From an uncultured Eubacterium sp. (GTDB lineage: Bacteria; Bacillota; Clostridia; Lachnospirales; Lachnospiraceae): DNA of 8,345 nt. Below, piece after piece: positions 1 through 5,280 of the stretch (the stretch's first letter is position 1; each line of letters begins with the position of its first letter). The position numbers and the translations under genes were made by a program. The DNA lies in NCBI GenBank assembly GCA_905236225.1, contig CAJOPM010000094.1, positions 1 to 8,345 of the forward strand. Direction: 5' to 3'. The notes under the pieces are model-generated. The model was not told where the DNA came from. It made no database searches and saw nothing but the letters and a program-made list of their open reading frames with translations.

Positions 1-342
1 CAGAACGGTGAGGTTGATTACGATATAGCAAAGGCACTATCTGCTGCATTTGAAGAAGAATGCTTATCGCTTAATCCTTCGACCGGAGGAAGCTGGACAT
101 ATGCACAGTATTACGAGCAGATGATAGGAGAACTCGGAACCCACGGCTCGGTATATAAGACTACGGTAGAGAATCTTGATAATACGACAGCATCACTTGA
201 GACAGCAAGAAGCCAGGTGATCGGAGTATCATCAGATGAAGAACTTACAAAAATGATCAAATATCAGAATGCTTTTAACGCAGCAAGCCGATATATAAAT
301 GTAGTAAGTGAAATGATAGAACACCTCGTTACCAATTTGTAG
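1..342 (+). CDS. flgK: Flagellar hook-associated protein 1 (FlgK), C-terminal end, 5' truncated by window edge
   Basis: Frame 1 is open from the first base to the TAG at 340-342, giving 113 visible residues; the start lies upstream of the window. The C-terminus has the D0/D1 closing helix typical of FlgK: a GVSSDEEL turn, then KYQNAFNAASRYINVVSEMI. The same region near the end of the next gene reads GVDEDEEALDLVKFQNAYNLAS, so the two are paralogues. FlgK is secreted through the flagellar type III system and forms the first junction ring between hook and filament; its terminal helices make the coiled-coil D0/D1 core. The stop codon overlaps the Shine-Dalgarno of the following flgK (AGGAGG at 341-346), so the two are probably co-transcribed and translationally linked. 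I cannot tell whether the missing N-terminal part is normal. Confidence 0.9.
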   Translation, partial: QNGEVDYDIAKALSAAFEEECLSLNPSTGGSWTYAQYYEQMIGELGTHGSVYKTTVENLDNTTASLETARSQVIGVSSDEELTKMIKYQNAFNAASRYINVVSEMIEHLVTNL

Positions 343-353
343 GAGGATAAGAT

Positions 354-2222
354 ATGCCATCAACATTTTTAGGATTATCAACAGCATACAGCGGACTGTC
401 AACATATCAGATTTCGATGAACACTGTGGCAAACAACATATCAAATGTTCAAACGGACGGATATTCCAAGCAGGTCACAAACCGTGTGGCATCATCAGCG
501 CTTCGTGTAAATGCCAAATACGGTATGCAGGGTACCGGTGTTGAGACATTATCAATAACACAGGAGAGAAATCTGTATTATGACGAGAAATATTGGAACA
601 ATAATGCGTCCGTAGGACTCTATGATCAACTCTATGAATACTCGCTTCAGATTGAAAACTATTTTACTGATGATGACTCTACGAGCGGATTTTCAACAAT
701 ACTTTCTACGATGTTTAATTACTTAGAGACACTCTCGACAAATGCATCTGACTCAAGTGTTAGAAATCAGTTCATAAGCGGAGCACAGTCGCTTGCTACA
801 TATTTCAATCAGACAGCGACAGGTTTGCAGTCTCTTCAAAAGGACCTTAACACACAGATTAAATCCGCGGTTGATGAGATAAACTCAATTGCCGAAAAGA
901 TTTCTATTCTCAACAAGCAGATTAATACAATCGAGATACAGGGCGGATACGCCAACGAACTTAGAGACCAAAGAGCACTTCTGATAGATGAGCTTTCGGA
1001 ATACGTACCGACCACGGTAGAAGAGATTCAGGTGCAAAACTCCAATGATCCGGATTCATTTGTAGGAGCGACCAGATACATAGTTAAGATTAACGGTCAG
1101 ACACTTGTGGATAATCTTGAATATGATCAGATAGAGTGCGTAGAACGTGAAGAAAAGGTTAATCAAAATGATGCAAGCGGTCTTTACGATTTGAAATGGG
1201 TCAGCACAGGTAACACTTATCATGTTGAGGCAAGCTCAAGCTCAGGTAAGCTTAGAGCATATATGCTTCTTAGAGACGGCAATAACAACGAAAACTTCAA
1301 GGCTTCTATTACAAACGTTAATGTAAATGCAACGGGCGGCGGCACAATCACTGCAAACAATCTTACGCAGGATACGCTCTCAGAACTTACGTTATGCCAG
1401 GAAGGTACGATTACAATCAACGGCGCACAGTATGACTATACAGGATTTACATTAGACGATACCAACGCAGACGGAGTAATCGACTCAGTTACATTTGATA
1501 TAGATGAATCCGAGACTATCAGCACAGCTCTTGTCGGAAATACTTTATCAGTTGGATTCTCTGTTGATTATATGGGAATTCCCTACTATCAGGCGCAGCT
1601 CAATCAGTTTTTAAGAAACTTTACTGAAAACTTTAATAATACTGAAAGTCAGGGTTATTACCTGGACGGTGATGGCAATCCGCAGAAGATGGAGAGCTTC
1701 TGGAGAGCAAATTCAGTTACAGACTCATCTGTGCAGTACGGATTTGAAGATATGCAGTATAATGACGGAACACTTACCAGCATTTCATACTCGAGCACAG
1801 ACGATATATACTATCAGCTTACGGCATTAAATGTTGCGGTTTGGAATGATTCTCTTAAGGATTCAAATAAATTTGCCACAACAGAAGATCCGCTAAACGG
1901 TGTGGCAGACAGCTCGATTGTAGATACGCTCCTTACACTTAAATCAGACCAGGTAATGTACAGAGGATCAGCCGCATCAGATTTCCTGCAGTGTATGTTA
2001 TCGGATATTGCAGTAGATACAGAGCAGGCAAAGATTTTTGCTACAAACTATCAGGACCTTTCAAACACAATAGAGAATCAGAGATTATCGATATCGGGAG
2101 TTGACGAAGACGAAGAGGCACTTGATCTTGTCAAATTCCAAAATGCATATAATCTGGCATCCAAGATGATATCGACGTTTTCGCAAATGTACAGCAGACT
2201 GATACTTGAGACCGGTGTATAA
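354..2222 (+). CDS. flgK: Flagellar hook-associated protein 1 (FlgK), second complete paralogue, 622 aa
   Basis: The start ATG has AGGAGG 7 nt upstream. The N-terminus is classic FlgK: a short GLSTAYSGLSTYQISMNTVA helix, then the flagellar rod/hook signature ANNISNVQTDGYSKQ at residues 26-40. A long helical D1 segment runs to about residue 230. Next comes a beta-rich variable middle, and the chain ends with the D1/D0 closing helix (VKFQNAYNLASKMIS). At 622 residues it is longer than the roughly 500-550 usual for FlgK; the extra length lies in the surface-exposed middle. That middle holds an acidic loop, DTNADGVID at about residues 369-377, which resembles an EF-hand or dockerin calcium loop but has Thr where the last acidic ligand would sit. 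Three cysteines are present (in IECVERE, LTLCQEG, FLQCMLS). It should assemble at the hook-filament junction next to FlgL. Why two flgK genes lie in tandem is not clear. Confidence 0.93.
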   Translation: MPSTFLGLSTAYSGLSTYQISMNTVANNISNVQTDGYSKQVTNRVASSALRVNAKYGMQGTGVETLSITQERNLYYDEKYWNNNASVGLYDQLYEYSLQIENYFTDDDSTSGFSTILSTMFNYLETLSTNASDSSVRNQFISGAQSLATYFNQTATGLQSLQKDLNTQIKSAVDEINSIAEKISILNKQINTIEIQGGYANELRDQRALLIDELSEYVPTTVEEIQVQNSNDPDSFVGATRYIVKINGQTLVDNLEYDQIECVEREEKVNQNDASGLYDLKWVSTGNTYHVEASSSSGKLRAYMLLRDGNNNENFKASITNVNVNATGGGTITANNLTQDTLSELTLCQEGTITINGAQYDYTGFTLDDTNADGVIDSVTFDIDESETISTALVGNTLSVGFSVDYMGIPYYQAQLNQFLRNFTENFNNTESQGYYLDGDGNPQKMESFWRANSVTDSSVQYGFEDMQYNDGTLTSISYSSTDDIYYQLTALNVAVWNDSLKDSNKFATTEDPLNGVADSSIVDTLLTLKSDQVMYRGSAASDFLQCMLSDIAVDTEQAKIFATNYQDLSNTIENQRLSISGVDEDEEALDLVKFQNAYNLASKMISTFSQMYSRLILETGV

Positions 2223-2249
2223 CGTATACTGTACGAGGAGGAGATTCGC

Positions 2250-3794
2250 ATGAGAATAACCAACAACATAATTGTTAAGAATTCAAAGTATAACATTAAC
2301 AGCAACAAGGTAAATGTAGATAAATACAATACGCAGATGTCGAGCAACAAGAAGATTTCACGCGCATCTGAGGATCCGGTTGTGGCAATAAGAGCGCTTC
2401 GCCTGACAGATAACTTAAGCGAAGTAAACCAGTACTATGAAAAAAATATTCCGGATGCAGAGTCTTGGATTGATATGACTGAGACCGCTCTTATCAATAT
2501 GAAATCAATCATTAATGATATATATGAGAATTGCGTAAACGGATCTACCGATACACTTACCAGCACAGATAGAAATGCAATTCTTAAAAATCTTGAGGCT
2601 CTAAAAGCACAGTTTTACGAAGAAGGTAATACTGATTATGCCGGACGTACTGTATTTACCGGATACAAGACCAATTCTACTCTTACATTTACAGAGCAGA
2701 CATCAGATTATTCATACACTATTACACAAGGCTCCGGGCTTGGAACAGACACACTTACTTACAGCGATATAGAAGAACATACCTATTTTGCCAATTCAGT
2801 GACAGTACCGACCACGCCGACTCAAGTTGGGACGAATGTTCCGAGTTCCTCGGTTACGGATATAACTGATCCAAGTGCAATGCCCCAGACGGTAACGCTT
2901 GAGAGAATTCGCCTTGCATATGATAATATCAGCAATTTATCTTCTCTTAGCTATACGTATACAGATGCTGATAACAATGAGCAGGTGGTTGATCTTAGCA
3001 CATCCGTTACATCAACAAATTCTGCTGATTTTGAGGCGACAGGATATGCAGTGGGCGATAATGATGTTATATTCTTAGAGGATACCGGAGAGCTTATATT
3101 AGGAGCCAATGTATCTGCAGATATAAAGAACAACAGAGCATCTCTTTCGGTGACATACGATAAGACAACGTTTGAAGAGGGCGAGCTTAGACCTGAGCAT
3201 TATTACAACTGTACCAGAACAGATTCGGCAGGAACAGTTACTTTTACAAGAGAAAATCAAGCAATTGAATATACTGTTGCTACAGGTCAGACGATTACGG
3301 TTAATACGCAGGCAAGTGATATATTTGATTCTGATATATACAGGGATTTAACCGAGATTACAGATGCAGTCAACTATGCAATAGCTGCAGAGGAAAAGAT
3401 AGCTCAGATTCAGTCTATGATGGAGCAGGAGCAGTACTCGGATGAAACATACCAGACTAACCTTAAAGCATGGCTTGCTGCAGCACAAAAAGAAAGCGAT
3501 TATGCAAATGAATATATGCAGAATATCTTCAGCAGCGCAATCGGCAATTTCTCAGGTTACCTTAATGATGTAAACTTAGGAATTACAGATCTTGGAAGCA
3601 GGGCTCAAAGGCTTGCGCTTACCAAAGAAAGAGTGCTTTCTCAGCAGGAGAATTTGGAAGATCTTAAGTCCTCAAATGAGGATAGGGATGTATCCGATAT
3701 AATAATCGATTATACATCAGCCTACAATGCTTATACAGCATCGCTTCAGGCAGCGTCAAAGATAGAGCAGACATCATTGCTTAATTATTTATAA
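2250..3794 (+). CDS. flgL: Flagellar hook-associated protein 3 (FlgL), 514 aa
   Basis: The start ATG has a strong GAGGAGGAG Shine-Dalgarno at 2235-2243, 27 nt after the second flgK stop. The N-terminus MRITNNIIVKNSKYNIN and the downstream SSNKKISRASEDPVVAIRALRL match the FlgL/flagellin D0-D1 signature, where 'S.dP' followed by a long helix is characteristic. An AGRTVFTGYKT motif near residue 130 is the usual FlgL turn after the first helical pair. The C-terminus (DLGSRAQRLALTKERVLSQQ, then SAYNAYTASLQAASKI) is the returning D1/D0 helix. FlgL is the second junction ring, joining FlgK to the flagellin filament. At 514 residues it is much longer than the roughly 300 of Bacillus or Escherichia FlgL; the excess is a beta-rich insertion spanning about residues 150-370. 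A different flagellin-like protein is unlikely given the position after flgK and the FTGYKT motif. Confidence 0.92.
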   Translation: MRITNNIIVKNSKYNINSNKVNVDKYNTQMSSNKKISRASEDPVVAIRALRLTDNLSEVNQYYEKNIPDAESWIDMTETALINMKSIINDIYENCVNGSTDTLTSTDRNAILKNLEALKAQFYEEGNTDYAGRTVFTGYKTNSTLTFTEQTSDYSYTITQGSGLGTDTLTYSDIEEHTYFANSVTVPTTPTQVGTNVPSSSVTDITDPSAMPQTVTLERIRLAYDNISNLSSLSYTYTDADNNEQVVDLSTSVTSTNSADFEATGYAVGDNDVIFLEDTGELILGANVSADIKNNRASLSVTYDKTTFEEGELRPEHYYNCTRTDSAGTVTFTRENQAIEYTVATGQTITVNTQASDIFDSDIYRDLTEITDAVNYAIAAEEKIAQIQSMMEQEQYSDETYQTNLKAWLAAAQKESDYANEYMQNIFSSAIGNFSGYLNDVNLGITDLGSRAQRLALTKERVLSQQENLEDLKSSNEDRDVSDIIIDYTSAYNAYTASLQAASKIEQTSLLNYL

Positions 3795-3812
3795 AATAGT
3801 CTTTACTTATGA

Positions 3813-3833
3813 GGCGGTACAATTAGTACCGCC
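3813..3833 (+). terminator. Perfect 8-bp inverted repeat after flgL (weak terminator or operator)
   Basis: GGCGGTAC, a 5-nt loop (AATTA), then GTACCGCC: a perfect 21-nt palindrome starting 18 nt after the flgL stop. It could end the flgK-flgL transcript, but no run of T follows directly (AATGTGC comes next), so intrinsic termination would be weak. It also lies over the -35 zone of the promoter candidate whose -10 is at 3841-3846, so it could instead be a protein-binding operator. The repeat itself is certain; its role is inference. Confidence 0.5.
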
Positions 3834-3837
3834 AATG

Positions 3838-3846
3838 TGCTATACT
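3838..3846 (+). promoter_or_regulatory. Extended -10 promoter candidate for fliW-csrA
   Basis: TGC followed by TATACT fits the TGn extended -10 element with a 5/6 match to TATAAT. No good -35 is seen at 16-18 bp; GGTACA at 3816-3821 is a 3/6 match at 19 bp. Extended -10 promoters can work without a -35. The start would be near 3853, giving a leader of about 93 nt before the fliW ATG. Housekeeping sigma is assumed. Confidence 0.4.
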
Positions 3847-3857
3847 TGATTTTAGCG

Positions 3858-3928
3858 AAATGCAGCGCAGCTGTGTTTATGAGTATGCGGTAAAGCGGAT
3901 TGCGAGCGTACGACTTATACAATACTCA
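3858..3928 (+). promoter_or_regulatory. Structured fliW leader: two successive hairpins ending at the Shine-Dalgarno
   Basis: Hairpin A pairs AAATGCAGC (3858-3866) with GCTGTGTTT (3870-3878): nine pairs including two G-U, loop GCA. Hairpin B pairs TGAGTAT (3880-3886) perfectly with ATACTCA (3922-3928). It continues inward with GTAAAG (3890-3895) against CTTATAC (3914-3920), which has one bulged A. The foot of hairpin B touches AAGGATG (3928-3934), which runs into the GGAGG Shine-Dalgarno (3934-3938). AAGGATG resembles the core of the CsrA-binding consensus (ACARGGAUG). The pairing is read directly from the sequence; a CsrA-controlled or otherwise regulated leader is inference. I did not recognise a known riboswitch class. 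Confidence 0.45.
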
Positions 3929-3945
3929 AGGATGGAGGATTTAAT

Positions 3946-4401
3946 ATGCAGGCAGACACCCGTTTATTCGGAAAGATTGATATTGAAGACGAGAAGATTA
4001 TCAAGATGGATCAGGGAATTGTAGGATTTCCGGATCTTAAGCATTTTGCGCTTATTCACGACATCGAGGGCGATGATGACGGCAGCAGCATCTCATGGCT
4101 GCAGTCTATGGAAGAGCCGGCGTTTGCTATGCCGGTTATGGATCCGCTTTTGGTAAAGCCGGATTACAATCCGATGTTCTCGGATGAGTACCTTAGCGCA
4201 TTGGGAGATGTCAGCGCTGAGAACGGACTGATATTGGTTACTGTTACAGTGCCTACAGACCTTAAGGAAATGTCGGTAAATCTTAGAGCACCATTTGTTA
4301 TCAACACAGACAACATGCAGGCAGCGCAGATTATTGTAGAGGACGACCTTCCGGTCAGATTCAAGATCTACGACATTTTAAATGAAAAGGCAGGTGAGTA
4401 A
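3946..4401 (+). CDS. fliW: FliW, flagellar assembly factor and CsrA antagonist, 151 aa
   Basis: The start ATG has GGAGG at 3934-3938. Family marks are clear: an early GKIDIED strand, DQGIVGFPDLKHFALI at about residues 22-37 (the FliW G.pGF.dl..f.li motif), SWLQSMEEPAFAMPV at about 50-64 (WLQS.e.P..aF.v), and VNLRAPFVIN near residue 115. Length is normal for the family. In Firmicutes such as Bacillus subtilis, FliW binds either flagellin or CsrA; when flagellin is exported, free FliW sequesters CsrA and relieves its repression of flagellin translation. The next gene is csrA, only one base after this stop, which is the expected pairing and supports the call. It is a soluble cytoplasmic protein with no signal peptide or membrane segment. 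An extended -10 promoter and a folded leader lie upstream. Confidence 0.95.
   Translation: MQADTRLFGKIDIEDEKIIKMDQGIVGFPDLKHFALIHDIEGDDDGSSISWLQSMEEPAFAMPVMDPLLVKPDYNPMFSDEYLSALGDVSAENGLILVTVTVPTDLKEMSVNLRAPFVINTDNMQAAQIIVEDDLPVRFKIYDILNEKAGE
4392..4398 (+). promoter_or_regulatory. Ribosome binding site that fixes the csrA start at 4403
   Basis: AGGTGAG lies inside the last codons of fliW, 4 nt before ATG 4403. An in-frame ATG at 4382 would add seven residues (MKRQVSN) that CsrA proteins lack, and it has no Shine-Dalgarno. The invariant CsrA start MLALTRKKGES begins exactly at 4403. Coupling to fliW translation is likely. Confidence 0.85.
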
Positions 4402-4402
4402 T

Positions 4403-4633
4403 ATGCTGGCTTTAACCAGAAAAAAAGGCGAATCATTAGTTATTAACAATAATATCGAAGTAACTATTCTGGAAATCAGAGGAGATCAGGTAAAGGTAGG
4501 CATATCTGCACCTAAGGAAGTACCGATATACAGAAAAGAAGTATACCTTCAGATTCAGAATGAAAATAAAGCTGTTGTGGAGGCAGGAAATCTCGAAGCG
4601 CTCAGAAATATGATGGGCAAGAAAAAGAATTAA
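4403..4633 (+). CDS. csrA: CsrA, carbon storage / flagellin translation regulator, 76 aa
   Basis: The sequence follows the CsrA/RsmA family end to end: MLALTRKKGESLVI, then IEVTILEIRGDQVKVGISAPKEVPIYRKEVYLQIQ. The RNA-contacting Leu4-Thr5-Arg6 start and Arg44 (in YRKE) are both present. Length is normal for Firmicutes CsrA, with a basic GKKKN tail. CsrA homodimers bind GGA motifs, usually in leader hairpins over Shine-Dalgarno sites; in Bacillus the main target is the flagellin mRNA and FliW is the antagonist. Asn55, a position I recall as important for FliW binding in B. subtilis, appears conserved (in IQNENK). The gene starts one base after the fliW stop, so equal co-expression of partner and antagonist is expected. 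Possible targets in this window are the fliW and flaG leaders. Confidence 0.97.
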   Translation: MLALTRKKGESLVINNNIEVTILEIRGDQVKVGISAPKEVPIYRKEVYLQIQNENKAVVEAGNLEALRNMMGKKKN

Positions 4634-4642
4634 ACTTTTTAC

Positions 4643-4670
4643 TAAACATTTAGGACGAACCGTCCGATAA
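4643..4670 (+). promoter_or_regulatory. Sigma-28 (SigD/FliA) promoter for flaG-fliD-fliS
   Basis: TAAA at 4643-4646, a 16-bp spacer, then TCCGATAA at 4663-4670. The known sigma-28 consensus is TAAA-N14-16-GCCGATAA (or -AT), so the -35 is perfect and the -10 matches 7 of 8 bases. Transcription should start near 4677-4680, giving a leader of about 120 nt. Position in the only large gap before the filament genes flaG, fliD and fliS fits late-class control by sigma-28. Confidence 0.82.
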
Positions 4671-4681
4671 TATGAGTAACA

Positions 4682-4712
4682 GGGGAGCCGTAGGTATAAC
4701 CTATGGCTTTTC
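4682..4712 (+). promoter_or_regulatory. Hairpin at the 5' end of the flaG leader (attenuator-like)
   Basis: AGCCGTAGGT (4686-4695) pairs with ACCTATGGCT (4699-4708) across a 3-nt loop: ten pairs, one of them G-U. It can be extended outward by GGGG against TTTC (4682-4685 with 4709-4712), mostly wobble pairs. A run of four T (4708-4711) overlaps the 3' arm, so it resembles a weak intrinsic terminator. It could end read-through from csrA, or act on the sigma-28 transcript, whose predicted start is only a few bases upstream. Confidence 0.5.
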
Positions 4713-4720
4713 ATAACCCA

Positions 4721-4774
4721 GGATAATGCCAAAGGCCGCAGACAAGTTTTATCCCTTGATGTATCGTCCGCGGC
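4721..4774 (+). promoter_or_regulatory. Alternative, mutually crossing stems in the flaG leader
   Basis: GGATAA (4721-4726) can pair with TTATCC (4749-4754). GCCGCAGAC (4735-4743) can pair with GTCCGCGGC (4766-4774), eight of nine positions, with a single A-C mismatch. The two helices cross, so they form either a pseudoknot or two exclusive folds. The second ends ten bases before the flaG Shine-Dalgarno (4784-4791). This is suggestive of regulated translation but was found by eye, and some pairing is expected by chance. Confidence 0.3.
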
Positions 4775-4783
4775 AATGCACAT

Positions 4784-4791
4784 GGAGGTGA
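4784..4791 (+). promoter_or_regulatory. Ribosome binding site that fixes the flaG start at 4797
   Basis: GGAGGTGA is a full match to the 16S anti-Shine-Dalgarno, 5 nt before ATG 4797. An in-frame ATG at 4776 lies upstream of this site and has no binding site of its own, so it is not used. The GGA inside ACATGGAGG could also be a CsrA contact, which is inference. Confidence 0.8.
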
Positions 4792-4796
4792 GAAAT

Positions 4797-5210
4797 ATGG
4801 CAATTGAATCAGTAGCAAGTTCAATCACTGCATCATATCAAGGAAGAGAGGCAGCAGCACCGAAGGTTACACCGATGCAGCCGGCAAAAACAGAAGCACC
4901 CGAGATTAAGGTTGCTAGCAATAATACGGCGGTTGACACATATACTTCTCAAAGCAAAGTAGAAGAAAAAGGTGCCAAAGAAAAGAACGAAGTATCTAAC
5001 GAATACATAAAAAGTGCAGTAGAGAACATCAATAAGAATGCAGGTACTGAGGCAGTATTTGGTATTCATGAACAGACTAACAGAGTCACCATTAAGATTG
5101 TAGACAAAGAAACAAAAGACGTCATAAAAGAAGTTCCCGCAGAAGAGACACTTGATATGATAGCAAAAGCATGGGAACTGGCAGGACTTTTTGTAGATGA
5201 GAAACGCTAG
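4797..5210 (+). CDS. flaG: FlaG family flagellar protein, 137 aa
   Basis: The N-terminal half (to about residue 70) is low in complexity, rich in Ala, Lys, Glu and Pro, and probably disordered. The C-terminal half is the FlaG domain: a helix (VENINKNAG), then EAVFGIHEQTNRVTIKIVDKETKDVIKEVPAEETLDMIAKAWELAGLFVDE. The F.vhe.t.r..vkvvDketgeVIreiPpEe.ld pattern is the family signature. FlaG proteins lie next to fliD in many flagellated bacteria and affect filament length and assembly; the exact biochemical role is unsettled. Start is set by the GGAGGTGA at 4784. It is the first gene after the sigma-28 promoter at 4643-4670 and is followed by a terminator-like hairpin before fliD, so flaG may be made in excess over fliD. 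Confidence 0.92.
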   Translation: MAIESVASSITASYQGREAAAPKVTPMQPAKTEAPEIKVASNNTAVDTYTSQSKVEEKGAKEKNEVSNEYIKSAVENINKNAGTEAVFGIHEQTNRVTIKIVDKETKDVIKEVPAEETLDMIAKAWELAGLFVDEKR

Positions 5211-5216
5211 GAGACG

Positions 5217-5257
5217 AGCGTTATAAGGGCATGTATATGCCTATGGCGCTTTTATTT
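5217..5257 (+). terminator. Terminator-like hairpin between flaG and fliD
   Basis: The outer arms AGCGTTAT (5217-5224) and ATGGCGCT (5243-5250) give eight pairs, two of them wobble. The inner arms GGGCAT (5227-5232) and ATGCCT (5237-5242) give six more with loop GTAT; two A residues bulge on the 5' side. The sequence then runs TTTTATTT (5250-5257). This is a fair intrinsic-terminator shape. With no visible promoter between it and fliD, it must be leaky if fliD is read from the flaG promoter. Confidence 0.65.
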
Positions 5258-5280
5258 CCCCATTAGACAGGAGGATTATT

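Noticed and set aside
3891..3927. Second promoter close to fliW (TTGCGA with TACAAT)
   Set aside because: The elements are only 12 bp apart; the AT-rich bases are better explained as the 3' arm of the leader hairpin.
4622..4640. AAAAAG...CTTTTT inverted repeat as csrA terminator
   Set aside because: The stem has a single G-C pair and would be unstable; no support as an intrinsic terminator.
4653..4665. Small hairpin GGACG-AAC-CGTCC
   Set aside because: Its 3' arm runs into the sigma-28 -10 element and it lies upstream of the predicted start, so it would not be in the flaG RNA; a chance 5-bp match is enough to explain it.
4680..4797. c-di-GMP riboswitch in the flaG leader
   Set aside because: c-di-GMP control of motility leaders is known, but the conserved class I and class II core motifs cannot be found here by eye.
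4436..4828. Minus-strand open frame of 130 codons across csrA and the flaG leader
   Set aside because: It lies opposite csrA and the sigma-28 promoter, has no ribosome site, and its Cys/Leu/Tyr-rich translation is typical of an antisense shadow.
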